Below, in pieces: positions 17,964-29,200 of a stretch of 30,244 nucleotides of DNA (its first letter is position 1; every line of letters starts with the position of its first letter). The notes under the pieces were generated by a model. That model did no database searches. It saw only the letters and a list, made by a program, of their open reading frames with translations, and had not been told where the DNA came from. The stretch spans positions 21,504 to 51,747 of the forward strand of contig CALSCP010001696.1 of NCBI GenBank assembly GCA_943704425.1, read 5' to 3'. This stretch comes from Ministeria vibrans ATCC 50519 (taxonomy: Eukaryota > Opisthokonta > Filasterea). The translations under genes and the position numbers were made by a program.

Positions 17964-19298
17964 TCAATTATGAAATGATGAGTTGAGGTGTGTGTTTTGT
18001 TGTGGTTGGGTGTACCGTGCATTGCACACATCGCACGAAACCTGTCCACATCCGCAACAGCGGAAGCACGTACGCCGGCCATTCCCTGCGCACGAATAGC
18101 ACGACTGTCGTTCCTGTCGCGTCTGGCCGTTCTACAAAGAGAAGAAAGTGGAATGCGAAGACGAAAGCAAAGAGAGAGAGAGAGAGAGAGAACGGGAGGT
18201 AAAAGCAATGAGTCGTCTGGTTGACTCAATCTCGTGGGTGCCTCTGCCTCTCGGCTTGACTTACTTGCGTGACGGAGCGCGTGACACGGCCTGAGCCGGA
18301 GCAGGTGCCGCAGCGGACGCGACCACGCCCATGGCATGTCCAGCAGCGAATGTAGCATCGCCCGTAGCAATTGTGGCAGGTTTTGACGACTGCCGTGTGC
18401 GGCACCTCCACTGCCTTGGACTCATTGCGAAACATCGCCGACGGTTCCACCACAATGTCCCATGGACCAGGCGCATAGCCGTTCTCGGGCCCGTCAATCG
18501 GTTGCATATGGTAGGGCTCGTACTTCCAGGCAGTGGAACGCGCCTCGGAAAATGTCACAAGCTCATAGTGGTAGGCAGTTGACGGATCAATCGAATTGAT
18601 CACCATGGTTTCCGCGGCCTTGGTGCCCCAGCAGCACTTGGCCTTGGCTGTAAATGCGAGTGTGGGTTGAGAGAACAAGTCAAGAGCGTGAGTAAGAGAA
18701 GGCTTGTAAGCAGTCGCATTTTGTGCACATACCATGAGCAATGATTGCTGTACGCACTTCTTCTTCGGTAAACATGCGAGGAGGAGCAAGCTGGTCGGTG
18801 CGCGGCGGCGGCTGCATGGATTCCTCGTACGACGGGGGTGGCACGTCGCTGCCGTCGAACCCCGCCTGCTCATACCCCTTCACCACGCCCTGAAACTCCC
18901 CCATCGAAGGCGCAGCGGCCGACGGTGCTTGCGCATTCGAGTTCTCCAGCACATCGTCAGAGGGCATCTCTCCCTCGTAGCGAGGGACCTGCACACAACG
19001 ATCCATTGAAATGAGGGGGGAATTTTTCCGGTTGAGTACACACGGGAAGAGCAGCGTACCGCCGATTGGCCCGGCGGCGGCGCCTGTGGCGGGTAACCCT
19101 GCTGCTGTTGCTGCTGCGGCGGGTATCCTTGCTGTTGCTGCGGTGCATAGCCCGCTTGAGGAGCATACGATTGTTGGTAACTTTGCTGCTCGAAATAAAA
19201 ACGAAACAGCGTATGAAAATGAGTTAGCAAAGGACAGGTGTTGCGGGAGATGCCGGGTGTTTGGTCTATATGTGGAGATTAAGCACCTTTTCAGACAT
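17964..19298 (-). CDS. SSUH2: SSUH2-like protein with DnaJ-type Cys-rich repeats, 5 exons
   Basis: Model: complement(17964..18131, 18265..18647, 18733..18988, 19060..19185, 19287..19298), 314 residues. The first exon is a 12-bp microexon encoding MSEK. Exon 2 encodes a Gln/Tyr/Pro-rich stretch (GYPPQQQQQQGYPP). After a short disordered region with PPPSYEE comes the SSUH2 core: FTEEEVRTAIIAHAKAKCCW, Y..ELVTFSEARS..W, then VEVPHTAVVKTCHNCYGR and CxxC-G repeats (CWTCHGRGRVRCGTCSGSGR, then CYSCAGNGRRTC) that resemble the DnaJ zinc-finger domain. SSUH2 family members are proposed chaperone-like factors; C. elegans ssu-2 affects sensory neuron fate and human SSUH2 is linked to dentin dysplasia. The terminal exon stops at 17964, but a GT at the codon after CDVCNAR could instead splice to exons hidden in the gap, where the usual C-terminal strand region would be. 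The start is 90 bp from the homeobox gene. Confidence 0.85.
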
Positions 19299-19388
19299 GA
19301 CGACTCAAAATTCTTAATTCTGAAATGAATAAAATTAAAAAAAAAAAAAAATTATCACCATAATATTTTCATTCATCTTCATTGCCAA
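19299..19388. promoter_or_regulatory. 90-bp spacer between SSUH2 and homeobox gene, likely bidirectional promoter
   Basis: Very AT-rich, with a 14-base A run near 19337. The two head-to-head start codons leave room for little more than 5' UTRs and a shared promoter. No known motif is assigned. Confidence 0.45.
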
Positions 19389-20499
19389 ATGAATCCCGAC
19401 GAGCACCGCCTCGTACCTTTGGTACATGGACTAAAGAGCAGATACTTTGAGATTGGACGGAAGATTGCAACGCCAATCAAAGAGGATGGCGGTGATCATG
19501 ATAGGTTGTCTGAACTTGTCGGTCGCGTCGCACAGGACATGGCCGGTCAGTACGACTCGATATTCTCCAGCGAACTCGAGTCTGATGCTTTGGTACGACC
19601 AATGGTTCCCTTGCACTCAAAATGAAACATCAGACGTGCTGTTCTTCGTCAAACAGGACGTTTGACGTGCCCTGATGTTGTTTTTAACACCTGCCAATTA
19701 CACTCACTGCGCCCCTTCAATTGTGAATCATTTCTTTTCAGATGGTAACTATGGCACAGACACTGCGAGTGCAAGGAGATCATTTATCAGAAGGTGCGAA
19801 AAAAAATCGAGTTTGACAGTGACTGATGTTGATTATGTTTATCTCGGCAGTGCGACGCTTGTGCGACGAACTATGTACACGGATGCTACAGACGGTGGCA
19901 ACACGAGTGGAAGGGATTGCGCATGGGTTTGACAATGCGTTGGGGGCGGCGACGGGGGTGCGACCGCTGGTGGCACATGAGCGCGAGCTTGTGCGCCGGC
20001 GGAAGGACGTGCGCGAAGACGCCGACGCCGACGACCGCATGGCCCTGCTTAGACACTGGTTCTATGATAACTTTGAGGTAAGTGTGGAAAATGACAGGCG
20101 AAGACGACGAGAGGGTGTGTCCGCTGATGGTGGTACACATTAATATGTATTATTATGTGTGTGTGTGCGTAGTTTCCGTACCCGACGCGAACGCAGAAGC
20201 AGCACTTGGCGAAGATGGCCGGACTGACTGAGACGCAAGTATGCACGTGGTTTACAAATGCACGACGACGCATTTGGGTGACGGTGAAGCGGGGGAAAAG
20301 TGAAAGGGAGGGTGACGAAGAAGAAGAAGAAGAAGAAGAAGAAGAGGAAGAGGGAGAGGAAGAGGGAGAGGGAGAGGAAGAAGAAAGAGAAGAAAGAGAA
20401 GAGGGAGAAGAGAGCGAGACAGGTGAGAGCAAGGAGGAAGGCGACGATGCGGCAGTGGTGCCGGTGCGCAAGCGTCGACGGGTTGCTCCCGGAGAGTAG
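19389..20499 (+). CDS. TALE-class homeodomain protein with acidic tail, 4 exons
   Basis: Model: 19389..19592, 19742..19793, 19851..20077, 20173..20499; 269 residues. The homeodomain spans about 140-200: LLRHWFYDNFEFPYPTRTQK, then KMAGLTETQVCTWFTNARRR. The PYP-type three-residue loop extension between helices 1 and 2 and the WFxNxRxR recognition helix define the TALE class. The residue after WF is Thr, not the Ile common in MEIS, TGIF and KNOX, as in some fungal and protist TALE proteins. An intron interrupts the homeodomain just before the PYP loop. Residues 1-135 are predicted mainly helical and could be a dimerisation region. The C-terminus is a run of about 45 mostly Glu residues, then a basic KRRRV patch that could be a nuclear localisation signal. 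It is a sequence-specific DNA-binding transcription factor. In unicellular eukaryotes TALE partners often control sexual or developmental switches; whether that holds here is unknown. Confidence 0.9.
20315..20425. repeat. GAA/GAG-rich run encoding polyglutamate
   Basis: An imperfect purine-rich repeat (GAAGAAGAAGAA, then GAGGAAGAGGGAGAG) inside the last homeobox exon, encoding the acidic tail. Confidence 0.85.
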
Positions 20500-20524
20500 T
20501 ATAGTAATGAAGTGGCAATGAAGC

Positions 20525-20977
20525 TCACTCAGTCGTTGGATTCAAGTCGAGTTGAACACCGCGCGCACCCGGCAGTAGAAGCCTACGAATGAGTCAGACG
20601 GCGGAGGGGATGTACATGATGGGGGCGGCTGAACACACCTGCGACCAAGCAGGACGGCCGGCTCGACCATGAGTGGCGGGGGAGTGAGCAGTGCAGCGCC
20701 GTCGCGATTGTTCGTGGTCGTTGCGGGTTTGGGAAACGACAGCGGCAGAGAGAAGTCCTTAACCAAGACGGAGCGGTCCTCGGAGCCACCAACCAATGAC
20801 GATCCCGAGGTAGCGCTGCGGTGAGAAGGGCGTTGAGGGGACAATCACACTCAAAGTGCGTCGAGTGCACCTTTCGGGCATTGGCTCGGAATGGGCCACT
20901 CCTAGCGCTGTTTCCAGTCGCACCCCCTGTCTCAGTTGCGTTTCAAGTTCCGCCCAGGTTGTTGAAGTGTTTGTCAT
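20525..20977 (-). CDS. Small unrecognised protein, 3 exons (model tentative)
   Basis: Proposed model: complement(20525..20582, 20639..20815, 20871..20977), 113 residues, starting MTNTSTTWAELETQLRQG and ending VQLDLNPTTE. Both introns are 55-56 bp, GT-AG and phase 2, and the exon lengths sum to a multiple of three, which supports the model. If the second intron is not removed the protein instead ends in a Pro/Cys-rich tail (stop at 20542). The protein has an N-terminal helix, a Ser/Asn-rich middle and PPLMVEPAVLLGRR. No family is recognised and no signal or membrane segment is seen. It ends 25 bp from the convergent homeobox gene. Confidence 0.45.
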
Positions 20978-21232
20978 CAACTTGAAATTAGAAAAAAAAT
21001 GAAAATTGTAAACGATTTCATTATTGATCTCATATACTGTTCCATTGAGCACAATTCACAACCGACATGCACACATGCTCCTCGCGGCCTCTTTCCATCA
21101 GTTGTTACATTGAGCATTGACTATTACGTACAGTTCTAAACGCTCGATCACTATCGGCGCAAAAGTGACAGGTCGTTCAACTCCCCTGCGAGTCATAGCT
21201 GCTCCTTCCTCCAACTCGGCCATGAGTGTCGT

Positions 21233-21909
21233 TCAACTCCGCCCGATTCCTTCTGGCGACGACGCCTGGCTCAGTAACCGCCGGGCCTGCGCCAAGACCT
21301 GGTCGGGCGTGCAGCCGTCGGTGGCAATCCAATGAGAGTGCGCCACCACCATGCGATCCGTTTCATCCGCCTGAGGCAACACCACGGATGAGTAGTAGCC
21401 GGGCGGGTCGGGCTCACCGCCGTCGTTGTCCTTGGCACGCCGTCGAGCGAGGAGAGTCTCTAGACGGTGTGGGCGTCGAAGGCGGATGAGCAGCTCCATC
21501 TTGTCCAGCAGCTGTGGAAAGTGCGGCAAGAGGTGTCCTAATGGGTGAAGGAGCGTCAACAGCACGGCAACACACTGCGCGAGGGCTACCTTCGACGATG
21601 ACGAGCGCGGCGCCATCCTCAGACGCGCGTGCCAGGGCCACGAGCACCGCGTCGACGGCGATGGCGTCGGGATGGTCCCAGCGCACATCGCCCGTCGCCG
21701 CCACCGGCACCGCTGCAAGGTCCGTCTGCAGACGAGAGACAAGTCACACTGCCGTCGCACGCCTGCGCCGGCTTCCGCACCTTGTAGTAGTCATCTTGGT
21801 GCACAATGTGGACTTGTCCGTCAAAGCATTGGCTCAAATTTCGAGCCAATGTTGATTTTCCCGTGCACGACGCTCCTGCTATGCCTACGACGCGAACACG
21901 AGCTGACAT
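21233..21909 (-). CDS. Nicotinamide riboside kinase-like P-loop kinase, 3 exons
   Basis: Model: complement(21233..21537, 21590..21725, 21781..21909), 189 residues, near the size of human NMRK1 (199). The start is the ATG at 21909. Walker A is GASCTGKST at residues 12-20, after strand VRVVGIA. HQDDYYK (about 37-43) matches the 'QDDFFK' acidic substrate motif of NMRK/uridine kinases. Next come WDHPDAIAVD, and ALVIVEG as the strand-Gly before the lid. LDKMELLIRL and ETLLARRRAKD supply the Arg-rich lid, and PPGYYSSVVLP the NMRK-type C-terminal contact. NMRK phosphorylates nicotinamide riboside with ATP to make NMN, a salvage route to NAD+, in the cytosol. A uridine kinase is the alternative, but the short length and lid favour NMRK. 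The three exons join at phases 0 and 1. Confidence 0.85.
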
Positions 21910-22068
21910 TGTTGCTGCATAGACTGGCCCTCAAATTTCAAAAGTTGATTAATAGATTAGAAGATTAAGTATAAAGACTAAAGTGTGAAAGTGCCCATGT
22001 TAAAATAATAACTATTATAAGAATAATAATAATAATGATAATAATAATAATAATAAATTGATTGTTAG

Positions 22069-22325
22069 TTAATCACCCTCTTTTAGTACAAGAGCGACAT
22101 AGGCACAGAGGCGGAAAAAGGCAACAAACCAGGCGGTCATGAGCCAGCAGTTGGAGAGGTCGGTGGGCGCATACGAGTAGAGGGTCTCCATGGTGGCCGA
22201 GCTGGCGTCGTACGGCCCAATGGAGATCAGATAGTACAGTTCTTGAGTCCAGCGAAACAGCGATACGTACGGCGGATACTGTGCAAAAAGTAGAAAAAGA
22301 GAGGACAAAAAATCAGGTGAGGGTG

Positions 22326-22394
<69 letters not shown>

Positions 22395-24834
22395 AGAAAG
22401 AAACAATAGAGTGTGAGAGAGGAGAAAGAAACAATAGGGTGTGAGAGAGGAGAAAGAAACAATACAGTGAGAGAGAGGAGGGAGAAAGAGACAAAGTGAT
22501 GGAGAGAGAAAAAAAAAGATCTGACCTGGAGAACGGGAAGCAATTGGTTGTGCTTGAGCTGCTGAAGAGTGGGTTGTGCGCCCGAGAACATCATAAAGAC
22601 AAGGATGGAAAGAACGCCGACGAGCTGCGCAAGGTCCTTGGGAACGACGATAGAGACGAGGTAGGCAAGACCGGCACAAGCGGCGTAGACGAGCACGTAG
22701 AGGGCGTAGAGCAGCCAGAAAGAGCACGACGGGAGCACAAACGCATAAAAGCACAGCAGAAAGCACAGTGGCGCAAAAAGCACGGTCGGCAGGTGAGCCA
22801 GAGACTTGCCCAGGTACACGGCTTCCGTGCTGACTCCCGAACTGGCGTCGCGACGGAAGACAGTTTTCTCATTGCCAAAGAGACGCATTGAAGAGGCGAC
22901 GGCGGACAGGGCCAACGCTAGCACAGAGAGGGACGCCTCAGCCGGAAAGGGGTCGTTCTTGGGCAGGTCTAGGAAGATGCAAATCTCCGGAGGGAAGTAG
23001 GATGGGCACTGCTGGCCGGGCATGAATCGGATCAGCGCAGGCTCGTAATAATTCTACAGTCGCGAGAGTCAGAAAGAAAGAAGATAGAACGAAACAAAGT
23101 GAGAGGAACAAAGTGATAGAGAAAAATGATAGAGCAAGAGAGAGGAGTGACAAATAAATAGAAATATGAAAAAGGAAGATACGTCGAAGAAGATGATGCC
23201 CAGAAAAACACCGGCAAGAATGGGAAGGGTGAGGTCAAAAAGAACGCCAAACCAGCTGCGTGTCTGCTGCACAAGCGACCGCTTGAATACCACCCACGTC
23301 TGCACCAGCAGAGGTGCAGTCTCTCGGTCAAACGTCGGTAAGTTTTGGTATCGATGCTACACCAAGAAAAAAAAAAGAGTCAGAGGGAGGGATAGGGTGA
23401 TTGGAAAGGGTGTGATGTAGAACAATACACATGGAGTAATTGAAAATAAAATGTCTGTGACATGTGACATAGAGTGAGTGAGAGGAAAGACGTGTGCTGT
23501 GACGTACAAGACAGACAATCATCATGGCAATGCCAGAGAGGGGCAGAAGTGCCTCGTAGAAGTAGACACCGACGTCGTGCACAGACGCGTCGGTAAGGAA
23601 GAGGAAGCAGCCAAGAAGAAGGGTCATAAGACCCAGGCCCAGCACCGAGGCGTACCGGTCGCGCGCAATGACGCCCCGCCGGCGCCAGATGACGGCAATG
23701 AAGAGCGGCCCAAACGCAGACGAGCCAATGAGGTGCCCGATAAACATAAAGTCGCGCTGGGCACGGTAGTAGACGATGGTGCAGCAGAGCATGGCAAAGT
23801 AGAAGGCGGAGAAGAGCCAGTTGATGACGGAGAGGAGAATAAGGCTGCCGTGCGGCGCGTCGAGTGCCGACGACGGGTCGTTGATCGAGTGTGTGATGAG
23901 TCCGGCGGCGACGGTAAACAGAATGGTCAGCGAGAGGGTTGTGCCTATGACTCCCCCGGCAACATAGCGGTACGAATGCTGGCGACGGTCAAGCACGACA
24001 GGAATGAGCAAGGGAAGCAGCAGACAGGACGCAAAGGTGACAAAAAAGTCGCGCCAGGGGCCCTTGCGGTCTGTATTGAAGGCATGATGCGCACCCTCGG
24101 GCACAATGATCTCCTCGTACGCCGTGTTGATCCCTACAGCGGGCGGTGCCGTGTCCGTCTGTTGGATCCGCCCTCCGCTGCCCGCCTTTGACTCCGCCTC
24201 GGCCTCCGCCTCGCTGGCCTTGCGACGCTCCTCGTGCAGCAAAGCTGCTTGACCGTCGCTCGCCCACAGGTCAAACAGCTCGCTGGGCGTAAAGTCGGGT
24301 CGCGATGGACAGGCCACATCGCCTCCAATCACATCCATAAGAAAGTCAGGCGGGTTGGTGTGTGCGGGACACTCAAAGCCAATGCCCTCAAAGTACGGAA
24401 GGGCACTGGTGGAAGGACCCAGGAAGACGGTCTGTCCGCCCTTGCCGAGCAAAAGCACGTCCGACAACAGCTGGAAAATCTCAAAGCGCGGCTGATGGAT
24501 TACCGCCACAATAGTGAGACCACACGAGGCAAGTCGCTGAAGACACTGGCACAGCTCCATGCTCGATGTCGAGTCCAGTCCCGACGTGGGCTACACACAA
24601 TACAATTACCATTGTAAATAAAAGAGAATTATAAACACACTACACAATTAATATAGACACACAAACACCCGTCGCTTTCTCTCTCTCTCGCCTTGTTTCT
24701 CTCCCTTTGTTTCTCTCTCTTTCTCTCTCTCTCTATCACTTTGTCTCTTTCTTCCGCTATCACTTTGTCTCTTTGTCCCGCTATCACTTTGTCTCTTTGT
24801 CACTGTGTTTCTTTGTCACTTTGTTTCTTTCTCC

Positions 24835-24933
<99 letters not shown>

Positions 24934-25349
24934 TTCTAAAACTCTCTCACACACATACACAACACTTTCTTTCTTTCTCCCTCCTCTTTCTCTCTCTCGT
25001 ACTTCGTCAAGAAAGAGCACAGATGGATCGGCAACAATCTCCATGCCAAGATTGACACGCTTGCGCTGACCGCCACTAATGCCGCGCACATCCTCGTCGC
25101 CAATGATGCTGTGCTGCAGCTCAATCAGACCGAGCACGTCGAGCGCCTCGTCGACAATGTTGATCTTGTCGTCGTAGCTCATGCGTGCGGGAAGTCGCGT
25201 GAGCGCACTAAATGTCAGTACCTCACGCACGGTCATCATCCGCAACATGATATCTTCTTGTGGTACAAACCCAACGAGCTTGCGATAGCTCTGCAGAGAG
25301 TCCACTTTGCTATAAAATAATGCAAAAGTTGCATATTATTCACTTTCAC

Positions 25350-25394
<45 letters not shown>

Positions 25395-26116
25395 TACATA
25401 CACGTCATATTCTCTGTCTTTCTATCTCTCGGTCTTTCCGTCTTTCTGCCTCTCTCACAGGCTCACTCTCGTTGTGTTACTCTCCCTCCTCTCTCTCCCT
25501 CTCTCGCTCACCGATTGATTCGAATAACCCCAGTAGGATTGCCATAGGTGGCACGGCCTGCCAGAGTCGTCAGAAAGGTCGTCTTCCCGCTCCCGCTGGG
25601 CCCCAGAATGCCCGTGAGCCGTCCGGAGCGCACGACGCCCGTCACGCCTTGCAGCACCTTGCGCCCGTTCGTCTTGAGCTCAAGCCCCAATTCCTCAAAG
25701 GCAATGTCGAAGGTCATGGCACGCGGCCCGGTGAGCGACGACGCTGGCCGTGCGGCGTTCTTCTGGTCGAGCGGCGTCGACGGGACGAGCGGCATCAGCA
25801 GTGGGGAACTTTCCACGGCGGACACGCTGTTGGGAGTCAACAGGCGCATGGAGACGTCTGCCGTCGGCATCGCCGGGACATCCCCAGGCCCAACTGGCCC
25901 CTGGCACGAGGTGAGTGTGTCCGAGCGGGCTGTCTTGGACATGGACTGCGAGCGACTCTGAGCAGCGCGCCAGTGCGCCAATGCGTCGGCTCGTGTGCGA
26001 TCACGCCGACGCACATAGGCGCGCCATGCAAAGGAAAACGCAATGAAGAAGACGAACAGCCCAATGGGGCCCGCGAGCCACGGCGTCACCAGGTGACTGG
26101 GGCCGTCGTCGTTCAT
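22069..26116 (-). CDS. ABCG (White/BCRP-type) half-transporter with extra helices, 6 exons
   Basis: Model: complement(22069..22278, 22526..23053, 23183..23356, 23508..24590, 25003..25309, 25512..26116), 968 residues; all introns are GT-AG and in frame. The start is the ATG at 26116. One N-terminal membrane segment (PIGLFVFFIAFSFAW) is followed by a Ser-rich linker. The nucleotide-binding domain has Walker A GPSGSGKTT (~170-180), Q-loop VGFVPQED, signature ISGGQRKRVN (~280), Walker B VLFLDE then PTSGLDS, and H-loop VIHQPR, so it should hydrolyse ATP. Residues ~483-665 hold about six hydrophobic segments not usual between an ABCG NBD and its membrane domain. The normal ABC2 membrane region follows (WVVFKRSLVQQTRSWFGVLF, then NEKTVFRRDASSGVSTEAVY). 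The domain order with an N-terminal helix recalls plant ABCG24/28. Half-transporters dimerise and export lipids or hydrophobic compounds. The substrate is unknown. Confidence 0.9.
22329..22515 (-). repeat. GA run and CACTTTGT-type repeats in ABCG intron 5
   Basis: A 63-bp GA run (22329-22391) is followed by three tandem near-copies of GAGAAAGAAACAATA and one ACAAAGTGATGGAGAGAG, read in the sense of the minus-strand gene as CT-rich and CACTTTGT words. Confidence 0.85.
24695..24930 (+). repeat. CACTTTGT-type array plus 94-bp CT run in ABCG intron 2
   Basis: Units such as CTATCACTTTGTCTCTTTC occur several times between 24730 and 24835, then an uninterrupted CT microsatellite covers about 24837-24930. 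Relative to the host gene this array is antisense. It enlarges the intron to 412 bp. Confidence 0.88.
25354..25400. repeat. CA microsatellite in ABCG intron 1
   Basis: CATACATA, then a CA run of about 30 bases, then CATACATACATA. Confidence 0.85.
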
Positions 26117-26260
26117 GAAAAATTTGAAAAATGTCAGAAATGTCACTATTCATCATAATCAAACAACAAAAAAAATTCTTCAATTTTCAGTTCTTTCACC
26201 ACAGTCATTTTTATATCGTGTTCGCTGTGCACTAGGAATCAAGCGGTTAAAGAATAACCA
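26117..26260. promoter_or_regulatory. Likely shared promoter of ABCG and TBC1D31 genes
   Basis: 144 bp between head-to-head ATGs. It is AT-rich, with TTTTTATATC near 26209. Shared control is inferred from spacing only. Confidence 0.4.
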
Positions 26261-29200
26261 ATGGAAGCAGAGCGAGGGAGCGAGCGTGCACATACAATTG
26301 ACGTGCGCGGTCGAAAAGAGGGACACTTTCGTTTGGGTGCCTCAATCAGTGTCATAGTCAACTCTCGCTTCAAGTCGTCGGCGCAGGGGCGGTCACGGGT
26401 GCCCTTTGAGTCCGTCAGTTTCGACCGGTTGGTAAAGACGCTGCTATGAGAGAGAATAAGCAAGTGTTATTTTTTCCTTGACAACGTACGTTCCGTCGTA
26501 CACGTCCTGCCCGTTGCTTGCAGGGGCGTCGCTTTGTCGCTGTGGACCAACAAGGAAATGCCTTCTGCTTTGACTTGCGCGCACAACGGTACTTATATAT
26601 ATCACGATACAAACGTCGTCAACGTGAACGTTGTTACGTATTTTCATATGATAGGTTCTGCTTGAGCTTGCGCACTGGGCGTGCCAGCACGGCCGTCTGC
26701 TTCACGCATCGCCGTCGCTCTGAGGTGTGCATTGCACACAACGATAGCACAGTGCGCCTTTACGACCTTGACGGCGGCTACGAGACGGGGGTGCTGCGAG
26801 GTCACCATCGAGGTGTCGTGACACACTTGCGTGTCGACAGGTCCACTCACTACCTTCTCACGACCTCCGCCGACACGTCGGTGTTGTGGGACATTGATCG
26901 ACTTGAGCGAGTGCGCGTGCTTAGCGGTGCCTCGCAGGTCGGGGTGGTAGATGCCTTGTTTGTGCCGACAACTCAGGAGAGCACGTCGGTGATTGTGACG
27001 GCGTTCGGTGACGACTCAGTGATGGCGTGGGAGCCAGGCTCTCTGCAATTCCGCTACCACATGCCCCTTCCCGATGAAGCATCCCCGGCTCACTTGTGTG
27101 CGTACGCCGTCAACGAAACAGGCACGTGCGTTGTGGGCGGTACGGAGCAGGCGACGCTTTTTGTCTGGAACACGCATAGTCGGACGCTCGAGCGTATCAT
27201 CGATTTACCGGACGCCGTTGAGTCGGGACCCATTGTACAACTGGAATGTGTGGGACGTAGAGGAGACGGCGTAGATGTGCACGTGGCCGTGCTCACACGC
27301 GACGGACGACTGCGAATTGTCTCATTGGACACTTCGCTCATTCATGCGACTATTCTGCCTGCGGATCCGCACGACGCTCCCTCCCACTTTGCATTTGACT
27401 CGCATGGCGCACGGTGCATCATCACTTTGTCGCGCCTTGGTGCACTCACTCTCCAACGTTGCGACTGGCAACGCGTGAACGCTGTACCTGTACCCGTACA
27501 ACTGCCGCATCACGTGCAAGAGCTCGGCAGAACTATAGCCAGCGATGGTTGCGGTCCACTGCGGGTCCAGAATGCGCGCGAGCTTGATGTCGAAAGCGAC
27601 ATCGATATCGACAGTAATGATTCGGTTACGTCCTCAACAAATGCGAGCTCGAGTCATCATGATCATACTCATGAGACGCAAGCCTTGCAACACACGGCCA
27701 TTGCACTTGAAGCTCAAGCGCAATCTCCTCCCTGTGTTGTGCATACTATATCACGTGAGAAAGCTCCAGCAGACCAAAGCGCGAGTCGAGCAACGATGTT
27801 AACAAAATCTTGCAGTCGCAAACGATTGCAACGAGAGCTGCGCGTTCAGCAGCACTCGAGCTTGCAATCGCGATCGAACGAGAAGGTTATTGGACGACAT
27901 GCAGTAGTACAGTTGCGCAGTGAGCCGTCGGCCACTCCCGGTGCGACCTTGTCGCTTCCTCGCTTGCGCCACCTCTTGTCCACATACGGGCAGTACCCCG
28001 CGGCGCACCGTCGGTCCATATGGCGCTTCCTGCTGCGCCTCCCCGCCAATCACGATGCCTACCACGCACTGACGTCCAAGGGTGCACACCCTTCCACGGC
28101 GGCTCTCCTGCGCCCCTACCCGCTGCGTTCGCTCCACCGCCAGCGTCTCATGGAACGCATTTTGGGCGCTCTCGCATACTGGACACCTCTCTTTGCCGAA
28201 CTCTCTTACCTGCCGCAGTTCATTTTTCCGTTTATCGAGGTCTTCGCGCACGACGCTCTTGCGGCCTTTGAGGCGGTCGCCACGGTGCTCTCGGCGTACA
28301 CGCGCCACTGGCACACGCTTTTCCCTCACCCACCTGCGCCTGTCCTCGCTCTCATTGAGGCCCTTGTGTCTCACCACGACGCCCCACTGGTTCGGCACTT
28401 CACACAACGCGGCTGGACCGCCGCCGATTACGCCTGGCCCCTGCTCACGTCCGCCTTTACCGACGTTTTCACGCGCGACGAATGGCTGCGACTGTGGGAT
28501 CATGTGCTCACGCGCATCGACGACCGTCCTTCGTGGCTCTACTGCGTCACGGCCGCCTTCCTCCTCCACTCGCGCACTGTTCTTCTGCGCTGCCGCACGC
28601 ACGCCCATCTTGTGGCTGTGCTCCACCACACGGGCGTTGCCAATGTCGACCGAGTTCTTCAGCGTGCCTACCGTCTCGACGCGTCTACTCCGGCCGACAT
28701 CCATCCGCACGCACGCTTAAGCTTTGCGCATCATGAACATGCAGATTTGATGGATGACCGCGACATTAATGATGACAATATTGCGCGTTTACACGAGCCC
28801 CTACCATCGTCGGGTCCTCTACCAGTACCCTTCCACTACCCCGAGTTTGTCGTCAACTTTCGTCAGCGCGAACGCATGCGCATTGCACGCGAGCACCGTG
28901 AAGAGGAACGCGAACGGGAGACACTACGCGAGCTCAAACAGCAATTGCAACGACGCGTCGACCATGATGCGGCTCTTTTGCGCCACGATCGACTTACGGA
29001 CAACCTCAAACGTGACCACATGCGTCTTGCCGACGAGGAGCACCACCGTCTCGAGCGACAGCGACTGCGCAACATGCTTGAGCGCCACCTGTATACCATG
29101 CGCGAGCAACAGCATGCCGAGGCAAACACGGCTGCGCGCGAGCATCAGCAGCGCGAAGCGCGTGCACAGGACATAGACAACGCCGAGCATGCCCTCGAGC

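Noticed and set aside
17003-18370. Long open frames running through the N stretch
   Set aside because: They exist only because unknown bases contain no stop codon.
27799-28710. 303-codon minus-strand open frame opposite TBC1D31
   Set aside because: It is antisense to a clear TBC domain and shows no recognisable motif. GC-rich codons leave few stops on the other strand.
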